Shown in pieces: positions 22,653 to 34,181 of a DNA stretch of 64,000 bases. Each line of letters opens with the position of its first letter. Position 1 is the stretch's first letter. Origin of the DNA: Siphonodentalium dalli. Lineage: Eukaryota; Mollusca; Scaphopoda; Gadilida; Siphonodentaliidae. The DNA is taken from assembly GCA_032622095.1 (NCBI GenBank), contig CP136064.1:249459827-249523826 (forward strand). Direction: 5' to 3'. The position numbers and the translations under genes are program-made. Below the pieces are notes generated by a model. That model saw only the letters and a program-made list of their open reading frames with translations, was not told where the DNA came from and ran no database searches.

Positions 22653-22749
22653 ACTTTCGAGTCTGTATGGGCTACTACCATGGGCCCATAATAATATACT
22701 ATGAGATGAACTCCATCATTCACAATCAGAGGGAAGTAAAGGAGTGTTA

Positions 22750-22915
22750 GGTATTTGCGCTTAAGCGCAAATCATTTACACTTAAGTGCAAATGATTTTC
22801 ACTTAAGCGCAAACAAATTGATAGACACATATTTGTGCTCAAGCGCAAATGACATTCGCTTAAGCCTAAATTATTTATGTTTAAGCTTAATATTTGTGCT
22901 TGAGCGCAAATAAAT
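22750..22915. repeat. Cluster of palindromic GCGCTTAAGCGC motifs
   Basis: Six related palindromes, ATTTGCGCTTAAGCGCAAAT and variants, occur in 165 bp. Each is self-complementary, and variation in one half is often matched in the other. Half of the same motif occurs near 21801 at the edge of family B copy 2. Confidence 0.8.
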
Positions 22916-22919
22916 AATA

Positions 22920-23459
22920 AATGTGAAAAGGGCCTCCCATAAGTAAGAGGGGACTCTAAATTTCTTGAACATTGAAATTCCCTTTGTTTGAGAATTTGTA
23001 TATGTTTATATTGAATATTCTCAGTAAATAATTATTCTGTGTGTTTCAAAAGAAATCAGAATAAATTGTTATTGTTTTTAAGTATCGGTTATAGATAACA
23101 GTTAATTAGATTGACTCCCCTCTTCCAAGATGCATCCTTACTGTGGAAAACCGATCGCCCAAGCGATTCACCCAGGTCTGTTGGATGGCTCAAACGACTT
23201 TTCCTACTATGGCCAGTTTGTACCCTTGATTTGAATGACACATTTAATTGTTTCGTACCATGTTTTTTGTCATTTCACACCATATATTGGTATGTTTCAT
23301 TGATTCCCAAAAATGATGAATGGTCATTCGTACATGTGAAAAATTATATTAATCGTGTTAACTTAATGAGAGTGAACATGATCATGATTTAACGTTCGTG
23401 ATGATGACAACCCAACATTTACATGTTAACATATTTCCTTGGCTTCGGGTAAAACATAT
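22920..23459. other. Spacer
   Basis: No supported gene. The 93-codon plus frame at 23111-23392 lacks domains. TTTCGTACCATGTTTTT near 23254 resembles the short repeats at 24707-24835. Confidence 0.35.
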
Positions 23460-23830
23460 GTGATTTGAGTTGAGGAACCCACCCATCAAAGCTGAGAATG
23501 ATCAGATATTGATTTATGAAATCTATTATTTTTTACCATCGATAATTTTTAGTGGCCCAATAAAAAGTCGAAAGAGGACGGATGAAGATGGATAACTCAA
23601 AAAGCAAGTGGCTTTTGTTGTGTCAGATATTTGACAAACCCGCAAAATTTCATTGAACAAAATATTGATAAATAACAGGTTTTGGGCAATTGTATACTAT
23701 ATTTGACTGGTTAGCATTATTTTTGGGGCATTAATCGATTCTGGTAAACGAAGTGGCATTTAAAAAAATGGTGTTGTTGTTGTTGTTGAAATATGATGAT
23801 ATGGGAACCATCAAATCGGACTGAGTACCT
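23460..23830 (-). mobile_element. Family E element, truncated copy
   Basis: Homologous to 29732-30200 and 34296-34623: GAGGAACCCACCCATCAA, then TTTTTAGTGGCC, then CAAATCGGACTGAGTACCT followed by TTAA (23831-23834). The other TTAA end is not present. It includes a (TTG)n run near 23771-23790. Confidence 0.7.
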
Positions 23831-23834
23831 TTAA

Positions 23835-24485
23835 TGTCATTTTTTTTAAAAATAATACCGGTATACTCAAAGGTGCGAATTGTCGAAATGATTATACAGG
23901 AACTGGTATGAAATGTCCAGAACCCTGGTGCGAAACATCTCCATGTCAAACTTCCATGGTATGAAATGCCAGCAACCTATTCATCCATTGCACATTATCA
24001 TTTATTTCCAATGGGCATGGATACGAGTCTCCCATTGGGGAGGGGGTCCACCTTGATACATGTATGTTCCGACAGCACCCCCTTGGAAGGAAGTTTCCTA
24101 CAGATGGCTACTAGTACAGGGTAAATGTATATCGGTCCAAAATTTGTTCGAAAATTATTAATTAGATATGACATTTTTGCACGATATGGCTTGTTATCAA
24201 ACTCCATTTGTTCTTAGCTGAATATCACTTCAATTTGCCCTAAATCGAGTAATATCATTTTACGACATCACTATTAAATTAAGAGTAATACATGTATGAT
24301 TTTATGACATCACGATCTGAGTAATACACGGTATGGCTTTGACATGGTGTAATTCTATTTCACTATTAGAATAGGCATAGATACCAATTTTTTGTGATGT
24401 CACTCATTAGAAAAAAGTTGTCAATATTACACTGTTACTAAGAGGCGAACTACCGTAATTAATAGATACATGTAGGGTATTACTT
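23835..24485. other. Spacer
   Basis: No gene or repeat is recognised. Confidence 0.35.
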
Positions 24486-24606
24486 GGTTGGTTTGATATT
24501 ATAGGCCTGATTTCAGTCCTCAGTAGCCTCATATCAGCCTTCGTCGTCAGGCTGATTGTGATATGAGGTTACCCCAGGGTGATATAGGGCCTAATATCAA
24601 ACCAAC
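24486..24606. repeat. Imperfect 121 bp hairpin
   Basis: GGTTGGTTTGATATTATAGG at the left is answered by CCTAATATCAAACCAAC at the right. The inner stem CCTCATATCAGCCT pairs with AGGCTGATTGTGATATGAGG across a TCGTCG tip. Confidence 0.8.
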
Positions 24607-24706
24607 GATGTTGGCGCTGCTAGTCTACAGGGTCACTGTCTCGTTGTTCCCCTTGCCGAGGAGATATAAATGGGTACAGGACGTTTTGTATCATCTTAAG
24701 TCATTT

Positions 24707-24835
24707 CGTACCATATTTTTGGTAGTTTCGTACCATATTTTTGGTAGTTTCATACCTTATTGTTTGGTCGTTTCGTACCATGTAGGAAATCAATTGGTCA
24801 TTTCGTACCATGTTACTACATGTATGTCACACCAT
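24707..24835 (+). repeat. Short tandem repeat, TTTCGTACCAT
   Basis: About six copies of a 20-25 bp unit around TTTCGTACCATATTTTTGG, with progressive divergence. Confidence 0.75.
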
Positions 24836-24839
24836 ATGG

Positions 24840-26689
24840 AAACAAATAAATGATTTTCTACAAAGTACGAAATAAAAAAAGTAACCAAACAATCTACCCT
24901 ACCGTTATGTAAAACCAAAAATTATGGCATGGATTACTATGGAACGACCATGGTTATGGTATCAAATACTGAAATAATGAAGAAGTCACTGCAGTTGTAT
25001 ATATCATTTATGTGGTCACAATATATGCATGTATAATGCAACCTGTAAGTTGACATGACCTCTGTTCTAGTTGGCTTATGATTGAGTTCTGAAGTGCTCT
25101 TCGCACTGTCATGTTTACTTGATCAATACTCCAGCAATGTTCAGAATCCGATTCCACGACGCTCGTATGAAACGTCTAGAAAATAGAATCCATATTTAAT
25201 AAATCCTTCAGACATTCAATATTACCGATCGCCTGAATCAACATCTGACTGTTTGAAGCGGTTCCACTCAATGGTTGTTTTCAGAAGAAGTCGTCGCAAT
25301 GTACAGTGCTAGTACGCACTACACAGTAGATCGAACGATTATCTTACGGTGTTAGAGATGTTGTTGTTGATATTGTTGACATAATCATAGTCATACATGT
25401 ACTGCTGTTGTTAGTACTTGTCGAACACATCCTAAGTTCTCCACCTGATTTTGACAGACAATCCCTGCATCTGAATCTGGATGGTGTACGGCGTATGATC
25501 CTCGCGGATGTGTAGAACGCCGGGAGAGAGAATTATGTTCTTTGCGGGACTGTTGAGTTGTCCGCTGCTGTTCTATTTTTAATTTCGCATTCGTCCATCT
25601 CGTTTAGAGTGTTCCACTGAATAATTGTCCGTGTGAAGAATGAATTTGAGTATTTCCGCGGAAATAACGGTTAAATGTTTTATGTTCATCGAAAATATGT
25701 ACAGCCGAGTCAAATCCGTGGTTAAAATCAATGGGTATACACACATATACGTGTACTTCTGGTGTGTTGGACGGAGCACATATGTCTGCTTTCCTATTGA
25801 AACAAATGAAACGAAATTTTGTAATATTTTTCAGATTATTGTTCATTTTGGAACTTACTGCTAATATAACAAAAACGAAAATGATGGTACTTGGCTCTGG
25901 GCGCAAACCCAAAACTCGCCTCTGGTAACTCCATTGAGGCATGAATATGAATGAATATACGTATCTGGAAATACTTTAACGAAAGCGAACATTTTTAGTA
26001 AAGCTCGAAAACACATATACATGCTGAAGCAACTGGTGCCATGTATAGCTTGATTTATAAATCACGGGAAATGAATATCCCAATTGCACAATAGATTGAA
26101 CTTTTTGGGGAAGTTTTGTTAAAACTATTATTTATCACACAGGGTTAGAATGAAAGACAAACACTGGAATGCGCTTTTAGCTTCCTGTTTAGAAAAATAT
26201 AATATTTACAGGAATTATATTACTGTAGTTTATCTATTTTTCAATGTTCTTCATGGCGATGATTTTGCAAATGTACCCTTTGCAAAGGCCTATTCTTCCT
26301 GTAAAGTTACTCATAAGCCTCAAATATTGGTATATTGATTTGGGATCTCCCCCACATAGAATATCAATCAGCTGTCCCAACACTTGATTTCTGTCTGTTG
26401 TCCATTAGCAAGATGTCTTTAAAATTATTACACATTATATAAGTAGTACACTGATCTAAATATAGTAACTGAATATATATATATATATCTTCTCGATTAA
26501 TGTACTTTTTGAAGAAACAGTATACACACAAATGGATCTTTTTCTCTTAAACATATTTCTCAACTTAATCTGCCATGGACTATACAGCGCATGCGGAATA
26601 ATTTATTGAACGGACTAAGACCCGCGTTCAATCTATTATGGAATATTTACACTCACAGTTGCATTGGCGCTGTGGAACTGTGGAATTTG
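24840..26689. other. Unassigned, 1.85 kb
   Basis: No supported gene. Open frames at 25604-25942 (-) and 25731-25928 (+) overlap. The plus one ends with NITKTKMMVLGSGRKPKT, faintly like a LINE reverse-transcriptase segment but too short to call. A (TA)n tract lies at about 26474-26490. Confidence 0.35.
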
Positions 26690-26834
26690 GCTCTGAAATG
26701 GCAATCAGTTGGAAAATTTCCAACCTTAGGTTGGTGTCAGAAAGTTGAACGTACCAATTGGAAAATTACAACCCAAGTGTGCAAAGGGATTGGTCTGGTT
26801 CAATGGGGTTCAGTTAGATGGTCTGGTTCAAGTT
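26690..26834 (-). repeat. Left remainder of a reversed family F copy
   Basis: GGAAAATTTCCAACCTTAGG and GGTCTGGTTCAATGGG match the reverse complement of family F (compare 32640-32800). This segment borders the minisatellite, and the other side of the same repeat resumes at about 28085. Confidence 0.6.
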
Positions 26835-28084
26835 AATTGCGGGGGGGGGGGGGGTCGTTATGATGCAGTTGGATGGTCTGGTTCAAATTCATTGGTAGGG
26901 TGGCGTTACGATGCAGTTTGATGGTCTGGTTCAAATTCATTGGTGGGGGGGGGGGGGGGGGCGTTACGATGCAGTATCATGGTCTGGTTCAAATTCATTG
27001 GTGGTGGGGGGTGTTACGATGCAGTTTGATGGTCTGTTTCAAATTCATTGGTAGGGGTGGCGTTACGATGCAGTATCATGGTCTGGTTCAAATTCATTGG
27101 TGGTGGGGGGGGGCGTTACGATGCAGTTTGATGGTCTGGTTCAAATTCATTGGTGGGGGGGGGGGGTACGATGCAATTGGATGGTCTGTTCAAGTTCAAT
27201 GGGGGGGGGGGGCGTTACGAAGTAGTTGGATGGTCTGGTTCATTGGCGGGGGTGGGGGGGGGGGCGTTACGATGCAGTTGGATGGTCTGGTTCAAGTTCA
27301 TTGGTAGGGTGGCGTTACGATACAGTATCATGGTCTGGTTCAAATTCATTGGTGGGGGGAGGGGGTTACGATGCAGTTTGATGGTCTGGTTCAAATTCAT
27401 TGGTGGGGGGGGGGGGGGGTTACGATGCAATTGGATGGTCTGTTCAAGTTCAATGGGGGGGGGGCGTTACGATGCAGTTGGATGGTCTGGTTCATTGGCG
27501 GGGGGGGGGGCGTTACGATGCAGTTGGATGGTCTGGTTCAAATTCATTGGCGGGGGGAGGGGGGTTACGATGCAGTTGGATGGTCTGGTTCAAATTCATT
27601 GGCGGGGGGAGGGGGTTACGATGCAGTTTGATGGTCTGGTTCAAATTCATTGGTGGGGGGGGGGGGGCGTTACGATGCAGTTTGCAGTTGGATGGTCTGT
27701 TTCAAGTTCATTGGCGGGGGGGGGGGGGGTTACGATGCAGTTGGTTGGTCTGGTTCAAATTCATGGGGGGTGGCGTTACGAACGATGCAGTTGGGTGGTC
27801 TGGTTCAAATTCATTGGCGGGGGGGGGGGGGCGTTACGATGCAGTTGGATGGTCTGGTTCAAGATCAAAGGGAGCGTTACGATGCAGTTGGATGGTCGGG
27901 TTCAAATTCATTGGCGGGGGGGGGGGGTGTTACAATCCAGTTGGATGGTCTGGTTCATTGGTGGGAGGGCTCTACGATGCAGTTGGATGGTCTGGTTCAA
28001 GTTCATTGGCGGGGCGGGGGCGTTACGATGCAGTTGGATGGTCTGTTTCAAATTATTTGGCGGGGGGGGGGGGGCGTTACGATG
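26835..28084 (+). repeat. G-rich minisatellite, about 25 copies of a 50 bp unit
   Basis: The unit is a G run of 6-18, then CGTTACGATGCAGTTGG, ATGGTCTGGTTCAAATTC and ATTGG. I count about 25 copies of the TACGATGCAG word. Variants include shortened units lacking the CAAATTC part. All three plus frames stay open over hundreds of codons (up to 360) because the unit lacks stops; this is not a gene. The repeated G runs could form G-quadruplexes. Confidence 0.95.
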
Positions 28085-28125
28085 CAGTTGGAAATTTCAA
28101 GGTATACACCCTCCCAACGAGGACT
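28085..28125 (-). repeat. Right remainder of the reversed family F copy
   Basis: GCAGTTGGAAATTTCAAGG continues the family F sequence (reverse complement of CCTTGAAATTTCCAACTTC near 32651), completing the repeat interrupted by the minisatellite. Confidence 0.6.
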
Positions 28126-28546
28126 CTCTAGTCACGTCCCTAACTCTACAATGGCCTGCCAAAGCTTCATTGTATACAGGTATAAATTGCCAATTAAAGG
28201 AGCACTCCAAAAGCGATACAAGATATTATTAATTCATCAAGCGGATTCAGTTATTACAGTATTGGGTATAATTATCCCACAGAAACCACAGACAGGGTGG
28301 CTCATGGATCAATATATAGGGTGTTGATACCCCCGGTCGCGCTAAACCGCTACTCTTGATTAACCGCCTTTAAGTTTGTCAACTGGACCGGTATCTAAAC
28401 CGGTAACTGACCACGCAGATGATTCCTATCAAAGAAGGAGCCAGCGGCAAGGTCCTCGTATGTGCCCATGTTGCCCCAGTGTCCAGAATACTCCCCGACG
28501 ACACAGGAAGGGTTTGTGTAAGTGATTTCCTGACAAAATCACCATT
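28126..28546. other. Spacer
   Basis: No gene. A small inverted ACCGGTATCTAAACCGGT occurs at about 28388-28405. Confidence 0.35.
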
Positions 28547-28880
28547 ATTGATTCAAGTTTATATGCGTCTGACAGGGACGTCGCTCACCTTGAAATTTCC
28601 AACTCAAGCATCTCTCGTTGAACCAGGCCAAACTCCCAGATTCGCAGAATTCCATTTGCACCCACCTTGGGATGGAAGTTTCCAACATTTGGAAATTTCC
28701 ACCATGACACCCCCGCTAAGGTAGGAACATTTTCACATAATTGCCATTTCAGACCAAAGGTAGAAAATATGCTACTGTTCCTGGTGTGACATTTCTGTGT
28801 GACTAATATTGTGTCAGGCATCAAATTTCCAACTTGAAAATGTTGACCAATGTTGGGGGGGGGGGGGCTCTACCCTCTGG
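28547..28880 (+). repeat. Family F repeat, copy 1
   Basis: AGTTTATATG, CTTGAAATTTCCAACTC, GAACCAGGCCAAACTCCCAG, CCACCATGACACCCCCGCTA and a closing poly-G tract, in the same order as 32581-33050. It appears to be a non-coding dispersed repeat. Confidence 0.78.
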
Positions 28881-29205
28881 TTGTCGCGTCCCTGTGGTCT
28901 GAATGCATTAGACACTGGCTCAATATGGTTTCGTTTCTTCTTGTTCTGGGTGAACACAATCTAATTGGTTTGTCGAAATGTCCATGTTGCGATCGGAATG
29001 GCACACTGAAATGTCCCACAAAATCGAGTTATTGTTGTTGTTCTCCTAAAGCCGATTCGTCGCTATCGCTTGTCGTTTCTGAAATATAACGCACACAATG
29101 AAACAAAGGAACTGTAGTTTAACATATAGGAATACCTTAGCATGAGGTGGGTAACAATGGTTTCAACATGCTAACCTTACCTGGGTTATGCTTGGTAGAG
29201 AGCAT
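28881..29205. other. Spacer sharing a segment with 34.2 kb
   Basis: TTGTTCTCC, then GCCGATTCGTCGCTATCGCT, then TTTCTGAAATATAACGCACA resembles 34213-34285. No gene is supported. Confidence 0.4.
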
Positions 29206-29209
29206 TTAA

Positions 29210-29727
29210 AGGCACGGGTGGCGTTCGTTGCAGAAATACTCATAATATTCAAATCGCCATTAACAGAAGGAATATTAAAATATATATAGTTTTGTTCATA
29301 TGCCAAACATAAGCAGCGCTTAAATAGTATACTGTCGTCAAGACGTATGATGGTGTACGTAAACAAGAGCCTGCTCGTGTTACAGAAGTTGTGCTTCTGT
29401 TTACATAACACAGCGCAATTATATTGGTTAATCACACACAAATGATATAAACGCTCTTTATTATTTCCATATCAGGAAAACAGTAACAAATAACGCTCAT
29501 TATGTTTACCATATCCGGATCTAAACAAAAGCCAGGTAACGTAACGTTTTTTGCTTTTGTTTACGTAACAAAGAGGGAAAAATTGACAATAACATACTGT
29601 TCATGCCATATTTCTGATTGGTATAGAACAAAGTATGTCTATAATTTACTATTCTTTCTGTTTATGGCGGTTTTTGACGAAGGTGAATATTTTAACAGAA
29701 TACCCACCGCCAACGCCGCCCGTATCT
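29210..29727 (-). mobile_element. Family D MITE, copy 2, reversed
   Basis: 518 bp starting AGGCACGGGTGGC and ending GCCCGTATCT, flanked by TTAA at 29206-29209 and 29728-29731. The interior is the reverse complement of 20696-21167 (AAACGCTCTTTATTATT, TTTCTGTTTATGGCGG, ATACCCACCGCCA). Confidence 0.85.
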
Positions 29728-29731
29728 TTAA

Positions 29732-30200
29732 AGGTACTCAATCCGATCAGAGGGTCCTATATTACTATTTCTTTGGCTTGGGGGTAAAAAATAATTGATT
29801 CGAGTCGAGGAACCTACAAATCAACGCTCAGGGTGATCAGATGTCGATATTTGAAGTTTCGTTATTTCTAATCTTTCTGTCCCAGAACACAGTCAAAATT
29901 GCGTTATTATTACCACTTGATTTTAGAGTTATCCATCCTTGTCTGTTTGAATAGTGTTTTGGTGTACACATCTCGAGCATATTGCGAAGTTAAGGGCAAT
30001 TATTAGTACTCATCTCGAGAAAATAACAAATTTCAAAAATCAATATCTAATAACTCTGAGCTTTGTTTGATGGGTTCCTCGACTCGAATCAAATAAATTT
30101 TACCCCCAAAGCCAAAGAAATAGTAATATAGGACCCTCTGATCGGATTGTTGTTGTTGGAATCTGTTGAGATGGGGACCCTCTGATCGGATTGAGTACCT
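29732..30200. mobile_element. Family E MITE, complete copy abutting family D
   Basis: 469 bp between AGGTACTCAATCCGATC and GATCGGATTGAGTACCT, flanked by TTAA (29728-29731 and 30201-30204). The left TTAA is the same one that closes family D copy 2. Long arms (29732-29865 and about 30015-30150) are complementary. The terminal segment is duplicated at the right with a TTGTTGTTG insertion at about 30149. Confidence 0.85.
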
Positions 30201-30204
30201 TTAA

Positions 30205-30715
30205 GCACCCTTTGAATAATTATGATAATTCAACTCGTGCACTTGAGTAATTTTACTGTCACAATTCAATGGTTTACTTAACTCGCTGAGAAAAACATTA
30301 TTACACAAAGTTTTAATCAAACATATTATCTGCTTTCATCACGATTTCACCAGAATTATATAGCGTTAATTGCCGGTTTACTCAACAAATGAACAAAGGC
30401 GTGGTTTGTGATAAATCACTGGTTGGTAGCAGGACTAAAGTAGAGTTGCATTATATACATCGTTAAAATCCCCTTCAGCTGCAATGAGTTTCTGATGCTA
30501 TCAGTTCGCAAAATATCCACACTCCTTGTCCGAAAGCACGATATAAGGTGATCAACTTGTTCCAATATCTTACCTACTATAGTACCTAGTTTAGTACATA
30601 TTTATTTTCCGAGAAAAAAGAATTCTTATTTATCATCAGGATATTGTAGTTTACAGATTCGCACCGATCTTTGCGTTCCAAACAGGGGGGGGGGGTCATC
30701 CACTTTTTTTCCATA
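30205..30715. other. Spacer with poly-G tract
   Basis: No gene. A G run lies near 30686-30695. Confidence 0.35.
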
Positions 30716-30717
30716 CA

Positions 30718-31029
30718 CTAGGCCGGGGTGGGTGGGTGGTTCAGCTGCGAAAAAGTCACTTTTTTCCTGAGTGGTCGCAATTTTTTCCTCTTACAACATT
30801 TCTTCAATATAAATGCCTCAAAGTGTTCAGCATCATTGTTAAGGTGTGTATGACACTTAGGGCAGTGCTTAGGGGGGGGGGGGGGGTAGTTAGTGTGGAT
30901 ATGGGCATGATGCTTCTCAGAAATCCAGATTACGAACCAACTCTCAGCAATTCGCCTTTTACATCCGATCACATTGCCATGTACCAATGCTACTGGTTCC
31001 AGATGAAAATGGACAGTTATGTAGCACAT
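30718..31029 (-). other. Open frame of unknown meaning with central poly-C
   Basis: A 103-codon minus frame is split by a proline run encoded by a poly-C tract (about 30872-30885) and contains CPKCHTHLNN, a single C-x2-C-x-H pair, followed by a basic stretch. It has no full zinc-finger pattern and no relative in the window. Poly-G/C tracts of this sort are frequent in non-coding parts of this sequence, so coding status is doubtful. Confidence 0.15.
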
Positions 31030-31384
31030 GAATAAACTTTAATATAAATAAAATGAAAAACGCTATTCATTTATCTCATTAATATTTACTCATTATACCT
31101 GGTCAGACCAGATGACTCAGTCAAAATTGTATCGGAACTTGGCATGGGACTGTAGACTGCAACAACGCATATCACTGAGATAATAATCTTGAGATGGTGG
31201 GACCCAGATAAAATATTGGGCGAGCATACATAGACCTTGAATGTGTAGATATGGAGAAGGCTGCTAAGTGGAATAAACAAAATCAGAACAGATGAGTGAA
31301 AAGAAGGGAAAGAAAATATAATATAACTTAATATAATATGCAAGTCTAAAAATAATGTGCTGGTCATCAGAAAAATGATCGAAG
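31030..31384. other. Spacer
   Basis: AT-rich, without a gene or recognised repeat. Confidence 0.35.
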
Positions 31385-31590
31385 TCTGCAGAGGGCGAAT
31401 TTGGCGATACTACCCGGCATAGCATCAACAAATTCAACCTCTAACGACCTCAGTATATTTTGGTCTCGACCAACCATGGAGAACTAGCTACATATGAGGG
31501 TCACATATGGTGAATTTGGTAATGCTATAGCCCACTCTGCTGGGTAGCATCACAAAACTCACCCTCCTTGGAGCTTATTCTGCAGACTGC
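31385..31590. mobile_element. Family B element, decayed copy
   Basis: GCAGAGGGCGAATTTGGCGA and later CATCACAAAACTCACCCTC with TTATTCTGCAGAC follow the order of the family B end-hairpins. The interior is reduced and both stems have many mismatches. Confidence 0.55.
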
Positions 31591-32580
31591 ATATGACCGT
31601 CTTATTTTCAAGTTTCTATTTACACGCAGTACATGTATTTGTATGAATGCTTGACCTGGGTCTGGCCTTAGCACAGTACCTAGCCCAAGAACTCAGCTCA
31701 TGGAAATGAAAATTAGTTTTGTATACATAGTGGATTTCAGCTGAACACCTGTATTGTTGGAGAGTTAATTGCCAGGTGGTGTTGCCCTAATAATTTTTTC
31801 AAAAATCATAATTGACATAAATTCATGTGATATACTATGGGACACATCTAAAGTTACACTTTCTGTGATGAAAAGAAGGTACACTAATGCTTTTATATTT
31901 GTTTACATGTATAATGAGCATTATGAGCTACCTTAGACAATATTTGGGGAAGAATCAATCAATAATTTACTGATCAGCACATGTATTCTGTGTGTTATTT
32001 TGGGTTTTTTTCCAGGTATTTTTTTAGAACCTGTTTCGTGTTGTTACAAAAGTTGGAATGACTTAGAAGAACCAGAAATGGAAATAGGGTAACTGTAATA
32101 CTGACCATCAAGCTTAAATTGTGTGATATTACAGATTTGGAGGTAAAAAGGGGGTGGGTACCCCGCATGAAATTGGAAAACATATTTTTTCCTTCAAATA
32201 GGGGGGTGGTGGGTACCCAAGAGCCTAATGTCATGTCACTTTTTTCCGACCCCCCCCCCCTGTCCCAAACAGGAATTTAGCTCACAAATATGTACTGTCC
32301 ATAAATCCCGTTTAGTTTGACTACATAATGAGCTGAAAAGCTACTGATCACATTTCTAGTCGTGCAATATCTGCGTCTCAAAATATATTTTGGGAAAATA
32401 AACAGCTTACTATACTATCGTTACTACATATATGTATATATAGGCAAGAATTTATATATATTGCACGTAACATGCACATGGCTATAGCAGGTTGTCCTTT
32501 CATGTTTGGGCCTGTGGGGATTGTCCACATTCAAATTTATTACAAAGACACTCCTTCTTGACCAATACGGATATCACCAT
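31591..32580. other. Spacer, about 1 kb
   Basis: No gene. A segment with GGGGGTGGGTACCC on one side and GGGTGGTGGGTACCC on the other (about 32150-32225), ending in poly-C (about 32251-32261), resembles the low-complexity block at 57720-57915. Confidence 0.35.
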
Positions 32581-33050
32581 TGTTGATTCCAGTTTATATG
32601 ACAGTGACGTGGCTAGAGGGTTCCAGTTGGGGTGGGGGCGGGGGTGCCCACCTTGAAATTTCCAACTTCAGCCGCTCTCATTGAACCAGACCAAACTACC
32701 AAGTTCGCAGAATTTCATTTGCACCCACATTGGGATGGAACTATTCAACTTGTACCTCAAGATTTCTAACTGTTGGACATTTCCACCATGACACCCCCGC
32801 TAATGTTGGAAAACTTCCAAATGATTGCCTTATCAGACCAAAAGGTAGACAAATATGATACTGTTGATTTTAAAACATCAAATTCCCCAATAAAACATTG
32901 AAAACAATTTCAATTTATATGTGGTGTGACATTTCCAACTGATGCTGTTTCAGGCATGACATTTCCAACTGTTGAAAGTGTTGACTAATATGTCTAGGGT
33001 CGGGGTGGGGGTGTCGAAATGACCATGTTTCAATCGGAGTGGCACACTAA
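32581..33050 (+). repeat. Family F repeat, copy 2
   Basis: The fullest copy: TTGATTCCAGTTTATATG, GACGTGGCTAGAGG, CTTGAAATTTCCAACTTC, GAACCAGACCAAACTACCA, CATTTGCACCCAC, ATGACACCCCCGCTAATG, then GGTCGGGGTGGGGG. A related fragment (GACGTGGCTAAAGGA) occurs at 52541. Confidence 0.8.
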
Positions 33051-33109
33051 GATATCTCTCCACTCAGAACAAGCCTGACAATCTGTCCGGATTTTCGTCC
33101 ATTTTGGAG

Positions 33110-33540
33110 CTATAAACCACGGCCGCTCGTATATCCACTCCAACCCCTCCCCGTTGAACCAAAACAAACTACCATGTTGGCGAAATTTCATTTTCATGTC
33201 CTCCTCATTTGGTTGGAACTTACCAGCCTGTACCTCAACCTTTACAATTGTTAGAAATTCCCAACCTGATACCCCATAATGTTGGGAAATGTGCAGCTGA
33301 TTGCTATTTCAGAAATTGGAAATTCCCAACCTGACACCCCATAAGTTTGGGAAAATTGCAGCTGATTGTAATTTCAGACTAAAGGTAGAAATATATGCTA
33401 ATGTTGTTCTAAAAAGATAAATTCCCCATTAATTACTAGTTGGAAAATAAAACAATGAGAACACTTTAAATTTATATGTGGGGTCTAATTTCCAAATAAT
33501 CCCCCCCCCCCACCAACTGCCTGTCGCCACCTCCCTGGCG
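33110..33540 (+). repeat. Family F repeat, copy 3, diverged
   Basis: TTGAACCAAAACAAACTACC, GCGAAATTTCATTTTCATG, then TTCCCAACCTGA(T/C)ACCCCATAA twice (an internal duplication at about 33257-33345), and a poly-C tract at 33500-33510. Confidence 0.72.
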
Positions 33541-33735
33541 TTTGAATGTTCTATTCGCTCCTTTAAATCTATATTTTCTTGTACAAAGATGTTCACACAT
33601 ATATTTCAGCATGTATCCGGGGACATTTGGGTTTCAGTTAAATTATTGCCCTCTATATTTCAGAACTGGCCAGCGATAACGGCGCGTTGACTTCACGATG
33701 ACGATACCTCTGCAATATTCGAACTCTATGTCGAG
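33541..33735. other. Spacer
   Basis: No gene or repeat is recognised before the 22 bp target repeat. Confidence 0.3.
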
Positions 33736-33757
33736 TTATTGTTCTCCGAATGTCGAG
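33736..33757 (+). repeat. 22 bp repeat, left copy
   Basis: TTATTGTTCTCCGAATGTCG plus two bases, identical to 34182-34203. The two copies were a tandem pair before family C inserted between them. Confidence 0.85.
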
Positions 33758-33760
33758 TTA

Positions 33761-34181
33761 GGGTACGTTCATACGCTGGCAAGTTTGCACGGTATGTTTT
33801 GTGAGCATTTCGTCATAGAAAACCACATGGTGCCAGAATATGAACGGACACATGCACATAACATGCATCTTTACCAAAGTGAAAGACCTGAGAAGTAAAA
33901 TATCTGTAGTTCAACTTGTAACGGTGCTACTGTAATTTGCATTCAAATACCTGTATAATTTATTCTTGCGAGATAATTGCATGCTATTTACAGGCAAATT
34001 CCGGTACCATCGCTACAGGTGGAACTACCGTGCAAGAGATTTGACTTCGCACGTAATTAGCTGTGGTACAGATGCATCTTATATGCTATGTTTTCCGTTT
34101 ATATTCTGGAACCATATCGTTTACTACGACAAAATGCGTGCAAACCATACCGTGCAAAATTGCCAGTGTATGAACGCACCC
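33761..34181. mobile_element. Family C MITE, PIF/Harbinger type, copy 2
   Basis: 421 bp from GGGTACGTTCATACGCTGGC to GCCAGTGTATGAACGCACCC, flanked by TTA (33758-33760 and 34182-34184). The interior matches 12945-13377, including CATGGTGCCAGAATATGAA and TTCTTGCGAGATAATT. It has no transposase. Confidence 0.9.

Noticed and set aside
25731-25928. Possible LINE reverse transcriptase fragment (NITKTKMMVLGSG)
   Set aside because: One short resemblance with no supporting motifs on either side and no relative in the window.
27150-28232. A 360-codon open frame with companions in the other plus frames
   Set aside because: It is a read-through of a 50 bp minisatellite lacking stop codons. All three frames are open and the peptide is only the repeat translated.
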